DNA from: Chryseobacterium taichungense
GTDB taxonomy: Bacteria > Bacteroidota > Bacteroidia > Flavobacteriales > Weeksellaceae
DNA length: 64,000 nt
Assembly (NCBI RefSeq): GCF_900109935.1
Contig: NZ_FOBV01000004.1
Coordinates: 428,815 to 492,814 of the forward strand
Direction: 5' to 3'
Part shown: one piece after another, positions 17,209-26,418 of the stretch
Position numbering within the stretch: the first letter of the stretch is position 1
How the letters are laid out: each line of letters begins with the position of its first letter
Position numbers and translations under genes: made by a program
Notes under the pieces: model-generated
Told to the model about the DNA's origin: nothing
The model's database searches: none
Seen by the model: only the letters and a program-made list of their open reading frames with translations

Positions 17209-17730
17209 TTACCAATTCGCTACAATATCGTTAAATATCTTATTAATAATTCTGTCCGTCGCAATTTTCACCTGAGAGCTCTCGATATCAGACTGCGACA
17301 AACTACTGTTGAAAACCGCTTCATCAGAGTAGGTTCTGTCGAAACTTAATTCAGGGTGAAGCTTATTTTCATAATGCACTTTCACCGTGATGGTAAGTTT
17401 ATTCTGAGATTCCTGCACCGTTCCTCCTGTCGTCGTAGGCACTGTAGTAGAACTGATGGTCGTAGGCGTAATGGAATAATCTGTAATTTCACCTTCAACC
17501 AGAATATCAGGATTTTCTTTAGTCCCTTTTAAAGTAGTTCTTTGTAAAAACCGGTTCTGGATATCCGTAGAAAACTGCTGCGACAAAGTAGGATTTACCA
17601 AAGGAGCATTATTTGGGAATTCATTGATCTGAATCGTTTTTTCATCCTTGAGAGATGAACCCGAGAAGGTGTAACATTGCTGAAACAGTATGAGAATAAT
17701 ACATCCGAAGATAATTTTTATCTTATTCAT
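17209..17730 (-). CDS. lptE: LPS-assembly lipoprotein LptE
   Basis: Outer-membrane lipoprotein that plugs the LptD translocon for lipopolysaccharide export. 173 residues from the ATG at 17730, which gives MNKIKIIFGCIILILFQQC with lipobox cysteine Cys19. A longer in-frame reading from 17778 would precede the signal peptide and is rejected. The mature part (CYTFSGSSL, TIQINEFPNNAPLVNPTLSQ, QNRFLQRT, EGEITDY) is characteristic of the flavobacterial LptE branch. It overlaps the preceding membrane-protein gene by 8 bp. Confidence 0.87.
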   Translation of the reverse strand: MNKIKIIFGCIILILFQQCYTFSGSSLKDEKTIQINEFPNNAPLVNPTLSQQFSTDIQNRFLQRTTLKGTKENPDILVEGEITDYSITPTTISSTTVPTTTGGTVQESQNKLTITVKVHYENKLHPELSFDRTYSDEAVFNSSLSQSDIESSQVKIATDRIINKIFNDIVANW

Positions 17731-18418
17731 AACTAATTTTTTGATTTTGTGTCTCAAGGACATCTTTATATGCTGCATATTTTATGCAGATTCCTATAGG
17801 AATTGTAAAAAACAAACCTATTCCGCATGCGAGAATTCCTAATTGTGAAATAATGCTTACAATGATTGTAAATAGAAAGATCAGCAGAAAATTCTTTTTG
17901 GCAATCTTCCATGAAAGTGAATATGCCTGTCTCACACTTTGAACTCTATAAAGAGAAATAAGTGGTTGCACAAAGAAAAGAGAAACTGAAAATGCAATCA
18001 GAAACAAAACATACAGGATAAACCAAATCCCCATTCCTCCTGCCAACATTGCAGCATTGATGTTTTCACCATCTTCAGATGCAGCAATTAAAACAGGAAT
18101 CAATGTTATTTGCATCGGAATCATGAGAATCATAACAATAATGAAAACCAATACCAATAATTTCAAATACACCACAAAGTCTGTAAAATCGAATATATCA
18201 CCTGCTTCCACTTTTTCTCCCTGATCTGCTTTTCTGCAGATCTTATAAAAGTTTCCGATAGCAAGTATTCCACAAAACGGAATGATACTCATGATAAAGG
18301 TTAATAACGTTGCGAGTATGAAACCACCAACATCCTTTTTAAAAAGATCATACCCTTCTGCAATATATTTTCCTATATTAAAATTATAGCCTTTGTTTGT
18401 GATTAAATCAAAATTCAT
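17723..18418 (-). CDS. Polytopic membrane protein, GEKVEAGDIF family
   Basis: 231 residues with about five hydrophobic segments (35-60, 85-115, 125-160, 180-205, plus the C-terminus). Unknown function; similar proteins are common in flavobacteria. A conserved loop NFYKICRKADQGEKVEAGDIF (about 56-76) reappears in two other genes of this window (50548-51279 and 51357-52079), so the three look like paralogues. It overlaps lptE by 8 bp and follows the sigma-54 activator gene after 10 bp, making a regulator/membrane protein/lptE operon. Confidence 0.75.
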   Translation of the reverse strand: MNFDLITNKGYNFNIGKYIAEGYDLFKKDVGGFILATLLTFIMSIIPFCGILAIGNFYKICRKADQGEKVEAGDIFDFTDFVVYLKLLVLVFIIVMILMIPMQITLIPVLIAASEDGENINAAMLAGGMGIWFILYVLFLIAFSVSLFFVQPLISLYRVQSVRQAYSLSWKIAKKNFLLIFLFTIIVSIISQLGILACGIGLFFTIPIGICIKYAAYKDVLETQNQKISYE

Positions 18419-18428
18419 TGTTAATAGT

Positions 18429-19724
18429 TTATTCTTCTAAATTATATTGTTTTATTTTTCTGTATAATGTTCTTTGTGAAATTCCCAGTTCATCTGCCGC
18501 TTTATTCCTTCTTCCTTTATGTTTCTCTAATGCTTTGATGATCAAATCCTTTTCATTATTCTGCAGAGATAAAGATTCCGGTCTGTGTTCTTCAATTTCA
18601 ATATCCTCAATATCTTCATAGCTGTTTTCAGGCTCTGAAATAATTGTCGGATTCTGAATTGCAGAATTATTATTGTTGTTGCCATTTTCAAAATACAGCA
18701 ATGAACTCGGCGCTACATTCTGTTGACTTTCAGGAGTATAAATTCTGTTAATCAAATTTTTCTCATGATTGCTCAGATCCGAGGTTCCGCGGTTTTTTAT
18801 CAATTCCGAAGTTAAGGATTTTAAATCATTAATATCGCTTCTCATGTCAAATAGAATTTTGTACATGATTTCCCTTTCACTTCCGAAATCGCTTTGTTTT
18901 TGGGAATTAGGTGTATTGACAACCATCGGAAGATGAGACTCCATTGGGATATATTCTGCCAGTTTTTCAACGGTGACATGTCTGTTTCTTTCTACAACAG
19001 TCATTTGCTCCACAAGATTTCTTAGCTGACGCACATTTCCGGGAAAAGTATAATTTTCGATATAATGTACCGCACCCGGCTCAAGCTCGAGCTCCGGCAT
19101 TCTGTATTTTTCGGCAAAATCGATAGCAAACTTCCTGAATAACAAGTGAATATCACCTTTTCTTTCTCTCAAAGGAGGCATATCGATCTGTACGGTGTTC
19201 AGACGGTAATAAAGATCTTCACGGAATCTACCGTCCTGAATAGCCTTCATCATATTCACATTGGTCGCCGCAACAATTCTTACATTTGTTTTCTGAACCT
19301 GCGAAGAACCAACTTTCATGAATTCGCCACTTTCCAGCACTCTCAATAGGCGAACCTGCGTCTGTAAAGGTAATTCACCGACCTCATCAAGGAAAATTGT
19401 TCCACCATCAGCAACTTCAAAATATCCTTTTCTGGTAGCTGTAGCACCGGTAAAAGCTCCTTTTTCGTGTCCGAATAATTCAGAATCAATAGTCCCTTCC
19501 GGGATAGCTCCGCAGTTAACGACGATATAAGGCTGATGTTTTCTTTTAGACTCTGAATGGATAATTTTAGGAATAAACTCTTTCCCTACGCCACTTTCAC
19601 CGATGACAAGAACAGAAATATCTGTCGGTGCAACCTGAATAGCTTTTTCCAATGCACGGTTTAACGCCGGAAAGTTTCCGATAATACCGAAACGATTTTT
19701 TATACTTTGTAACTCGTTACTCAT
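18429..19724 (-). CDS. Sigma-54-dependent Fis-family transcriptional activator
   Basis: AAA+ enhancer-binding protein that remodels RNA polymerase holding sigma-54 (RpoN). 431 residues. There is no receiver or GAF domain: the AAA+ domain starts at once, with Walker A GESGVGKE (42-49), the GAFTGA loop (89-94), Walker B GTIFLDEVGEL and the arginine-finger region RFREDLYYRLN. A Ser/Asn-rich linker (about 280-380) leads to a C-terminal Fis HTH, NKAADELGISQRTLYRKIKQY. Control must come from expression or partners, since no sensor is fused. The gene order next to miaB and lptE is, as far as I recall, usual in this group, apart from the two genes inserted here. Confidence 0.93.
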   Translation of the reverse strand: MSNELQSIKNRFGIIGNFPALNRALEKAIQVAPTDISVLVIGESGVGKEFIPKIIHSESKRKHQPYIVVNCGAIPEGTIDSELFGHEKGAFTGATATRKGYFEVADGGTIFLDEVGELPLQTQVRLLRVLESGEFMKVGSSQVQKTNVRIVAATNVNMMKAIQDGRFREDLYYRLNTVQIDMPPLRERKGDIHLLFRKFAIDFAEKYRMPELELEPGAVHYIENYTFPGNVRQLRNLVEQMTVVERNRHVTVEKLAEYIPMESHLPMVVNTPNSQKQSDFGSEREIMYKILFDMRSDINDLKSLTSELIKNRGTSDLSNHEKNLINRIYTPESQQNVAPSSLLYFENGNNNNNSAIQNPTIISEPENSYEDIEDIEIEEHRPESLSLQNNEKDLIIKALEKHKGRRNKAADELGISQRTLYRKIKQYNLEE

Positions 19725-19805
19725 AAATTAGATTATTTTGATCTACAGTTTTATGTTTTTACTGTAAATGATTAATGTTTAAATGATTTGAATTCTGAAA
19801 TTAAA

Positions 19806-20234
19806 TCAACTTAAATGTAAATAATCTTTATTTCTGACTTTTGAAACTTTAGCTTTAAAATATAAAATTCCAGCAAAGAGATTTGCTTTACTGTTTTTTT
19901 CGTAATTGTAAAGGAGCAGGGAATGTTTTTGATGATTATTGACAAAATCTCCTCCGAATTTGCTTTTGAAACAAATGTTTTGATGCTCAGGAAATCCGCT
20001 TCCAATCAGGTCAATGGCATTTTCTTTATGGCCTATTGCAAAGTTCCGGATCGATCTGTTATTGATACAAAATCCTCCGGAAAATTCATGTTCCTGATTT
20101 AAAATCTGATGGTAAAGCCTGTATAACTGCTTACAATCATCATTTTCCCCAGAACCATTACTGATCTGCGCGGAAATGTTACTGCAGATTATTACCAACA
20201 ATACACTTAGGCAATATTTATGAAGTTTTTCCAT
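19806..20234 (-). CDS. Small secreted protein of unknown function
   Basis: 142 residues. An N-terminal signal peptide (about 1-22, ending SNISAQ) is followed by NGSGENDDCKQLYRLYHQIL and three further cysteines (Cys57, Cys89 and the earlier Cys34), so disulfides are possible. I recognise no family. It overlaps the DUF1016 nuclease gene by 17 bp, which favours a real, translationally coupled gene. The overlap with a nuclease is odd, because one product looks exported and the other cytoplasmic. Confidence 0.55.
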   Translation of the reverse strand: MEKLHKYCLSVLLVIICSNISAQISNGSGENDDCKQLYRLYHQILNQEHEFSGGFCINNRSIRNFAIGHKENAIDLIGSGFPEHQNICFKSKFGGDFVNNHQKHSLLLYNYEKNSKANLFAGILYFKAKVSKVRNKDYLHLS

Positions 20235-21270
20235 TGTCTGAGTTTAAAATGTTAATAAAATCTTGTTTACTTGGTAACACCGTAAAATATTTACTTGCAA
20301 AAATCTGTTCATTGTCTTCCGGCAAAGTGTACTGAACCAATGCTTCACTTTTGTCCTGACAAAGAATAATTCCTATAGTTTTATTTTCGCCTTCAAGACG
20401 CTTTTCTCTGTCGAAGTAATTCACATACATCTGCATTTGTCCGATATCCTGATGTTTCAGCTCGCCAATTTTTAAATCAATTAGCACAAAGCATTTCAGG
20501 ATCCTGTTATAAAATACCAGATCTATATAAAAATGCTTCTCTTCAAAAGTAATTCTTTGCTGTCTTCCGACAAAAGTAAAACCATTTCCCAATTCTAAAA
20601 GGAAATGTTCTAATTTGTCAATTAATTGAGATTCCAGATCTCCTTCAGAATATGTTGATTTTTCAGATAAACCTAAAAATTCAAGTACATAAGGATCTTT
20701 GATGAGATCTTTTGGCTTTTCTATGATCTGACCTTTTTCTGCAAGCTGAAGAATTTCTTCTTTATTTTTACTTAAAGACAGTCTCGCATATAAAGCAGAA
20801 TCATATTGTCTTTGCAGTTCGCGTAAGCTCCAGTTATTTTTATAACTTTCTATTTCGTAGAATTTTCTTTCATTACTATCTTTGATTCTCATCAATTTAA
20901 GATAATGTGACCATGAAAGATTGAATTCCGCAGACGGAGTTTGCGAAATTTGGTTTTGAGAATCCGTCAACAGTGTTGACGAAATTTGTTTTGAATAAGT
21001 TTTGTAAAAAAATCTCATTCTATCAAGATTTTCAACTGAGAAACCTTTTCCAAATCTCTCTGAAAGATGGAAAGATAAATCTTTAAGAACAGCCTTGCCG
21101 TACTCTGCACGGTTTTCTCCTTTCTGCTCATCTTCTACAATCATTCTTCCGATTTCGTAATAAGTAAGAACAATGGTTTGATTAACGGCAACAACAACTT
21201 TATTTCTGGCATTTTCAAGCAATGCAGAAATATTTTGTACAAGATGTTTATTCGTTAAATCCACGGTCAT
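20218..21270 (-). CDS. DUF1016 / YhcG-type PDDEXK nuclease
   Basis: 350 residues. The N-terminal winged-helix-like DUF1016_N domain (VAVNQTIVLTYYEIGRMIVE, then FSVENLDRMRFFYKTY) is followed by a C-terminal restriction-endonuclease-fold domain with catalytic Asp250 and Asp265-Leu-Lys267 (FYIDLVFYN... FVLIDLKIGELKHQDIGQM). The family occurs as stand-alone genes, near mobile elements and near type I restriction loci; its cellular role is not settled. Here it sits 3 bp from the miaB stop with no restriction partner, and looks like an insertion into a conserved neighbourhood. Confidence 0.88.
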   Translation of the reverse strand: MTVDLTNKHLVQNISALLENARNKVVVAVNQTIVLTYYEIGRMIVEDEQKGENRAEYGKAVLKDLSFHLSERFGKGFSVENLDRMRFFYKTYSKQISSTLLTDSQNQISQTPSAEFNLSWSHYLKLMRIKDSNERKFYEIESYKNNWSLRELQRQYDSALYARLSLSKNKEEILQLAEKGQIIEKPKDLIKDPYVLEFLGLSEKSTYSEGDLESQLIDKLEHFLLELGNGFTFVGRQQRITFEEKHFYIDLVFYNRILKCFVLIDLKIGELKHQDIGQMQMYVNYFDREKRLEGENKTIGIILCQDKSEALVQYTLPEDNEQIFASKYFTVLPSKQDFINILNSDNGKTS

Positions 21271-21273
21271 AAT

Positions 21274-22713
21274 TTATTTTGAAACAGTTTCCCCTAAAAG
21301 TGTGCCTTGGGTATTATCAAAAACAAAAACGTCCACAATGTCACCAATTTTCTGCCCTTCCAGTTTATCAAAGACACAAACGGCATTCTGGGAATTTCTT
21401 CCTTTCCATTGGTTTTCGTTCTTCTTGGAAATCCCTTCTATTAAAATCTGATGAACTCTTCCAACATAAGATTTCATTCTTTTTCTGGATAATTCTCCCT
21501 GCAAAGCAATCACCTCAGCCAGACGTCTTTGCTTAACATCAGCCGGAATATTGTCTTCCATTTTCTTGTGTGCAGGCGTTCCAGGTCTTTCCGAGTAAGC
21601 AAACATATAACCATAGTCATACTCTACTTCTCTCATCAGGCTTAATGTATCCTGATGATCTTCTTCAGTTTCATTGCAGAAACCAACAATCATATCCTGA
21701 GAAAATGCTACTTCTGGAACAATTTCTTTCGCTTTTTTAATTAAATCTAAATATTCTTCGCGGGTATGTTGTCTGTTCATGGCTTCCAGCATATTATTGC
21801 TTCCGCTCTGAACCGGTAAATGAACATACTTGCAGATATTATCATGTTTTGCCATCATCCTGAATACATCCAGACACATATCCTGCGGATTGGAAGTCGA
21901 GAATCTGATTCGCATCTGAGGCACTGCTTTAGCTACTAAATCAAGAAGTTGCGCAAAATTAACGGCCGTTGCTTTCTGCATTTCGGATGCTTTAGCAAAA
22001 TCTTTCTTAGGACCACCTCCGTACCACAAATATGAATCTACATTCTGTCCCAAAAGTGTTATTTCTTTATATCCACTTTCCCAAAGGCTTTTACATTCAT
22101 CCAAAATTGAATGCGGATCGCGGCTTCTTTCTCTTCCTCTTGTAAAAGGAACCACACAGAAAGTACACATATTGTCGCAACCTCTGGTAATGGTAACAAA
22201 TGCCGTAACACCGTTTCCACCCAGACGAACAGGATTGATATCCGCATATGTTTCCTCTTTAGAAAGAATAACGTTGATCGCATCTCTACCGTCTTCGGTT
22301 TCTTTTAAAAGATTGGGTAAATCCCTGTAAGCATCGGGGCCAACAACAAGGTCGACCAATTGTTCTTCTTCCAGGAATTTTGTTTTCAGCCTTTCGGCCA
22401 TACAGCCCAAAACACCAACGGTCATATTAGGCTTTTCTTTTTTAAGATTCTTGAATTGGGAAAGGCGCATCCTTACGGTCTGTTCGGCCTTTTCACGAAT
22501 GGAGCATGTATTGAGAAGAATCAAATCAGCTTCCTCTGCCTTAAGCGTGGTATTATATCCCTGTTCATTAAGAATAGATGCAACAATCTCAGAGTCAGAG
22601 AAATTCATCTGACATCCATAGCTCTCAAGAAATAACTTCTTTGAGTTTCCGTCTTTTTCAGCAATTGCAAATGCTTCTCCTTGTTTTGTTTCGTCTATAT
22701 ATTTTTCCTGCAC
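21274..22713 (-). CDS. miaB: tRNA-2-methylthio-N6-dimethylallyladenosine synthase
   Basis: Radical-SAM methylthiotransferase that adds the 2-methylthio group to i6A37 of tRNAs. 479 residues from a GTG at 22713 ([15 protein letters not shown] follows); a TTG at 22734 is an alternative and no ATG is available. Order: N-terminal UPF0004 domain with its three cluster cysteines ([26 protein letters not shown]), the radical-SAM CxxxCxxC in [16 protein letters not shown], and a C-terminal TRAM domain. A -7 element TATCTTTG lies upstream. MiaE, which hydroxylates the MiaB product, is encoded at 41175. Confidence 0.96.
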   Translation of the reverse strand: MQEKYIDETKQGEAFAIAEKDGNSKKLFLESYGCQMNFSDSEIVASILNEQGYNTTLKAEEADLILLNTCSIREKAEQTVRMRLSQFKNLKKEKPNMTVGVLGCMAERLKTKFLEEEQLVDLVVGPDAYRDLPNLLKETEDGRDAINVILSKEETYADINPVRLGGNGVTAFVTITRGCDNMCTFCVVPFTRGRERSRDPHSILDECKSLWESGYKEITLLGQNVDSYLWYGGGPKKDFAKASEMQKATAVNFAQLLDLVAKAVPQMRIRFSTSNPQDMCLDVFRMMAKHDNICKYVHLPVQSGSNNMLEAMNRQHTREEYLDLIKKAKEIVPEVAFSQDMIVGFCNETEEDHQDTLSLMREVEYDYGYMFAYSERPGTPAHKKMEDNIPADVKQRRLAEVIALQGELSRKRMKSYVGRVHQILIEGISKKNENQWKGRNSQNAVCVFDKLEGQKIGDIVDVFVFDNTQGTLLGETVSK

Positions 22714-22787
22714 AATAATCTGTTTAAAGTTCAAATATGTAAAGTTTAAAGTTTTCCGACCATAAACTTTAAACTTGAATTAATTTG

Positions 22788-22795
22788 CAAAGATA
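22788..22795 (-). promoter_or_regulatory. -7 element upstream of miaB
   Basis: TATCTTTG on the minus strand, matching TAnnTTTG, followed by CAAATTAA. I see no clear TTTG at the expected -33 position, so this is a weaker call. Confidence 0.45.
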
Positions 22796-22845
22796 CAAAA
22801 TATTGTGACAGAATGTCAGGACAGTAATTTAATTAAACAAAGCAT

Positions 22846-22882
22846 TTTAATAAAAATGGGAGATTCAAAATGTAGAACTCCC
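22846..22882 (-). terminator. Terminator after poxB
   Basis: Read on the minus strand: GGGAGTTC, loop, GAATCTCCC (one bulge), then ATTTTTATT. It lies about 60 bp after the poxB stop. Confidence 0.6.
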
Positions 22883-22944
22883 AACTATAATAATTAGTTT
22901 TCAAAAAAATCAAAAACTTTAGTGCATTTAATTATGATTAAAAA

Positions 22945-24678
22945 TTATAAGAGATCTTTAATATGCTTGAAATTACTTTTCACCGTATCCAGCGCTTCTT
23001 CCATTTTTCCACCGAGCATCAGCTGCGCCATTGACTTAGTCATTCCAAGTACCTGATCAAATTCAATTTTTGGAGGCAATGCCAAAGCATTAGGATTGGT
23101 AAAAATATTCAGCAGGTAAGGACCGTTATAATCAAGACATTCTTTAATAGCAAACTCTACTTCTTCAGGTTTATGAACGTTTTTACCGGGATATCCCATC
23201 GCGTGGGCAACCATTGCAAAATCCGGATTTACCATATCTGTTTCGTTATCCGGCATACCACCAACTTCCATTTCGAGTTTTACCATTCCCAAAGAACGGT
23301 TGTTAAAAACAATGAGCTTAACAGGAAGTTTATACTGAAATATGGTAGCCATATCTCCCAATAGCATGGAAAGACCTCCGTCGCCGCACATGGCAATCAC
23401 CTGTCTTCCCGGGTAAGCCAGAGAAGCTCCGATGGCCATTGGCATTGCATTAGCCATAGATCCATGATTAAAGGAACCCAACATTTTTCTTGCACCCGTC
23501 CCGGTAATATATCTTGCGCCCCACACGCAGCACATTCCCGTGTCTACCGTAAAAACAGCATCTTTTGCGGCTAATTTATCTAAAGTATGAGTGACAAATT
23601 CCGGCTGAATGCCGTTTTCCGTTCCGGGATCTTTTACATAGGTCAATTGATTTTCTTTAACCTTTTCATAGAATTCCAGTTGCTGCTTCAGGAAATTTGT
23701 ATCTGTCTTTTCTTTTAATAAAGGCAATAAAGCTTTGATCGTTTCTTTTATATCTCCTGCAAGTCCCAATTCAAGCTTGGCTCTGCGCCCCAATCTTTCA
23801 GGACTTTCATCAATCTGAACAATCTTATTTTTTACGGGCATAAATTTCTCATACGGAAAATCTGTTCCCAGCATAATTAAGAGATCCGCCTCATGCATCG
23901 CATGATACGCAGAAGGAAGCCCTAAAAGGCCTGTAAGACCCACTTCATTAGGATTATTCGGCTGAATAGCCATTTTTCCACGGAATGAATATCCTACAGG
24001 AGCTTTTAAATATTTAGACAACTCTACTACTTCCGCATTGGCATTTTCCGCTCCGATTCCGCAATAGATTGTTACTTTTTTGCTTTCATTGATTAAACCT
24101 GCCAATTGCCCCAACTCTTCATCAGAAGGGCGAATAATAGGATTGGTTTTGAAAATTTTATTGGAAGTCACTGCCTCTTCTGCATCCAGCTCCGAAACGT
24201 CCCCCGGAAGACCAATCACCGCAACACCCTTTTTAGAAATTGCATGCTGAATGGCCGTCTGAACGGTACGTTGCACCTGTTCCGGCCTCGTGATCATTTG
24301 GTTGTAGTAACTGCAATCGTCAAAAAGTTTGATGGTATTTGTTTCCTGAAAGTAATCCATGCCCATTTCCTCGCTCGGAATAGTAGAAGCAATGACCAAC
24401 ATCGGAACATGAGAACGGTGCGCTTCATACACACCATTAATGAGATGTACGTGACCTGGACCACAACTTCCGGCACATACTGCAAAACCATCCAGCTCGG
24501 CCTCCGCGGCTGCGGCATAAGCTCCTGCTTCTTCATGTCTTACGTGAATCCATTCAATACTGCTTTTTTTAACGGCAATATTCAGGTGATTAAGACTGTC
24601 GCCGGTAACTGCGTAGATTCTTTTCACATTCGCATTTTCGAGCATTTCTACTATTTGCTCTGCTATGTTTTTAGCCAT
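22945..24678 (-). CDS. poxB: Thiamine-diphosphate-dependent pyruvate dehydrogenase (quinone) / pyruvate oxidase
   Basis: Decarboxylates pyruvate to acetate and CO2, passing electrons from FAD to membrane quinone. 577 residues, close to Escherichia coli PoxB (572). The N-terminal segment VKRIYAVTGDSLNHLN and HEEAGAYAAAAEAEL (catalytic Glu near 50), then AVCAGSCGPGHVHLINGVYEA, follow PoxB closely; the C-terminal ThDP/Mg motif is GDGGLSM...FNN. The C-terminal tail is amphipathic, as expected for lipid activation. Monocistronic: it has its own terminator and a TACATTTG element about 80 bp upstream of the start. Acetolactate synthase is a related alternative but fits less well. Confidence 0.92.
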   Translation of the reverse strand: MAKNIAEQIVEMLENANVKRIYAVTGDSLNHLNIAVKKSSIEWIHVRHEEAGAYAAAAEAELDGFAVCAGSCGPGHVHLINGVYEAHRSHVPMLVIASTIPSEEMGMDYFQETNTIKLFDDCSYYNQMITRPEQVQRTVQTAIQHAISKKGVAVIGLPGDVSELDAEEAVTSNKIFKTNPIIRPSDEELGQLAGLINESKKVTIYCGIGAENANAEVVELSKYLKAPVGYSFRGKMAIQPNNPNEVGLTGLLGLPSAYHAMHEADLLIMLGTDFPYEKFMPVKNKIVQIDESPERLGRRAKLELGLAGDIKETIKALLPLLKEKTDTNFLKQQLEFYEKVKENQLTYVKDPGTENGIQPEFVTHTLDKLAAKDAVFTVDTGMCCVWGARYITGTGARKMLGSFNHGSMANAMPMAIGASLAYPGRQVIAMCGDGGLSMLLGDMATIFQYKLPVKLIVFNNRSLGMVKLEMEVGGMPDNETDMVNPDFAMVAHAMGYPGKNVHKPEEVEFAIKECLDYNGPYLLNIFTNPNALALPPKIEFDQVLGMTKSMAQLMLGGKMEEALDTVKSNFKHIKDLL

Positions 24679-24810
24679 AATTAATATTTTTTTGGTGTTT
24701 ATTTTTTGTGAATGAACTGGAATGGATCAACAGCTTATCTCTGTAAAGATTATGCCACTAACAAATGTAAGAATTATCGGAATCCGAAGTAAGGGGTTTT
24801 ATAAAATTTA

Positions 24811-24840
24811 AAATAAAAAACTCCACAATTTCTGTGGAGC
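24811..24840 (-). terminator. Terminator after lysA
   Basis: Perfect 7-bp stem CTCCACA/TGTGGAG (24821-24827 with 24833-24839) followed on the minus strand by TTTTTTATTT. Confidence 0.85.
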
Positions 24841-24849
24841 CAATATCTA

Positions 24850-26049
24850 TTAAATTATTTCAATCTGATTTCTCAGAAGATCTTCAAATTCATCTCTTTT
24901 TCTGATCAGGTGTGCTTTTCCGTCTAAAAACAAAACTTCTGCCGGTTTGAGCCTTGAATTAAAATTAGAACTCATCTCAAAGCCGTAAGCGCCCGCATTA
25001 TGGAATGCCAAAATATCACCTTCTCTTACTTCATTCAATTTTCTGTCCCAGGCAAAAGTATCAGTTTCACAAATATTTCCGACTACGGTATAAATTCTCT
25101 CTGCACCTTTAGGGTTAGACAAATTTTCAATAACGTGATAAGAATCGTAAAACATAGGACGGATCAGGTGATTGAATCCTGAGTTTACTCCTACAAAAAC
25201 CGTTGCTGTCGTATGCTTGATCACATTAGCCTTAACTAATAAATATCCGCTTTTCCCGACAAGGAATTTCCCTGGTTCAAACCACAATTCAAACTTCTTT
25301 CCTGTAGATTTTGAAAAATCGGAGATTACCTTTTCTACTTTTTTCCCTAAGGTTTTTACATCCGTTTCCTCTTCGGTATCCTGATAAGGAATTTTAAATC
25401 CACTTCCCATGTCAAGGTATTTTAAATTAGGAAAATGTTCAGACAATTCCAGCATGATATCCAAAGCCTGCAGGAATACATCCGGATCTTTGATTTCACT
25501 TCCGGTATGCATATGCAGCCCTTCAACATTAAGGTTGGTAGATTTCATCACCCTTTCGATATGACGAACCTGATGAATGGAGATCCCGAATTTGCTATCG
25601 ATATGCCCCGTGGAAATTTTATAATTACCTCCCGCAAAAATATGCGGATTGATTCTTACTAAAATAGGATAGGTATTTCCGTATTTATTCCCGAACTGCT
25701 CAAGAATGGAAATATTATCAATATTAATATGCACGCCGAAGCTCATCGCCTCTTCAATTTCAGCAAGATCCACACAATTTGGCGTGAATAATATCTTTTC
25801 CTTCGGAAATCCTGCTTTAAGTCCCAGCTTTACTTCATTAATCGACACGCAATCCAAAGAAGCACCCAGGTTCTTGACGTACTTGAGGATGTTGATGTTT
25901 GTCAACGCCTTCGCAGCATAGAAGAACTTTGTGTGTTTAAGAAAAGAAGATGTAAGTTTCTCATATTGAGTCTTAATGGATTCAGCATCGTAAACATACA
26001 CCGGTGTACCAAACTCATTGGCAATCTTCAGTAATTCTTTTGAATTCAT
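24850..26049 (-). CDS. lysA: Diaminopimelate decarboxylase
   Basis: PLP enzyme that decarboxylates meso-diaminopimelate to lysine, the last step of the pathway. 399 residues. Alanine-racemase-fold TIM barrel with PLP lysine Lys47 in FFYAAKALTN, the HTGS motif (LHMHTGSEI), the GSGFKIPY glycine loop, and the C-terminal active-site CETDTFAWD and GAYGFEMSSNFNSR. A TACCTTTG -7 element lies 41 bp upstream (26090-26097, minus strand). Confidence 0.96.
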   Translation of the reverse strand: MNSKELLKIANEFGTPVYVYDAESIKTQYEKLTSSFLKHTKFFYAAKALTNINILKYVKNLGASLDCVSINEVKLGLKAGFPKEKILFTPNCVDLAEIEEAMSFGVHINIDNISILEQFGNKYGNTYPILVRINPHIFAGGNYKISTGHIDSKFGISIHQVRHIERVMKSTNLNVEGLHMHTGSEIKDPDVFLQALDIMLELSEHFPNLKYLDMGSGFKIPYQDTEEETDVKTLGKKVEKVISDFSKSTGKKFELWFEPGKFLVGKSGYLLVKANVIKHTTATVFVGVNSGFNHLIRPMFYDSYHVIENLSNPKGAERIYTVVGNICETDTFAWDRKLNEVREGDILAFHNAGAYGFEMSSNFNSRLKPAEVLFLDGKAHLIRKRDEFEDLLRNQIEII

Positions 26050-26205
26050 AATTAATTAAGTAAACTTCTTTTATATTATTAAGAGGATACAAAGGTAATA
26101 AGAAATTATTTATCATTTAAAATCAAATACATAGAACGTTATTCTTTTATTTTCAATTTTAAAGAATAAAAAACTTTTAAACAAGCTTTAAAAAGTTTAT
26201 TTCAC

Positions 26206-26397
26206 TTACTTAGCAAACCTTCTTGATATTAAAAAGATTAAAATTATAATTAATAAAGAGGCAATAATAGAAAATGGATTAGCAAAATTGATGGTCCATC
26301 CGAGACCAAATCTTTTGGGAGGGAACAGTCGCTTATCCCTTTTATTATAATAGAAGAGCCCAAATTTCCAGAACGAATTTTCCTGATGATTTTCCAT
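26206..26397 (-). CDS. Small DUF5808-like membrane protein
   Basis: 63 residues. The N-terminal soluble half WKFGLFYYNKRDKRLFPPKRFGLGWTINFANP matches, from memory, the DUF5808 pattern (FYYNxxDxRxFxPKRxGxGWTxNFxNP). One transmembrane helix (about 41-58) and a basic end ISRRFAK follow. It starts 21 bp after the stop of the exonuclease gene and may be co-transcribed with it. Function unknown. Confidence 0.7.
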   Translation of the reverse strand: MENHQENSFWKFGLFYYNKRDKRLFPPKRFGLGWTINFANPFSIIASLLIIILIFLISRRFAK

Positions 26398-26418
26398 AAT
26401 TAGTTGTAATAAAAATAA

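Noticed and set aside
20218..21270. Part of a type I restriction-modification locus
   Set aside because: No hsdR, hsdM or hsdS is adjacent; the flanking genes are miaB and a small exported protein.
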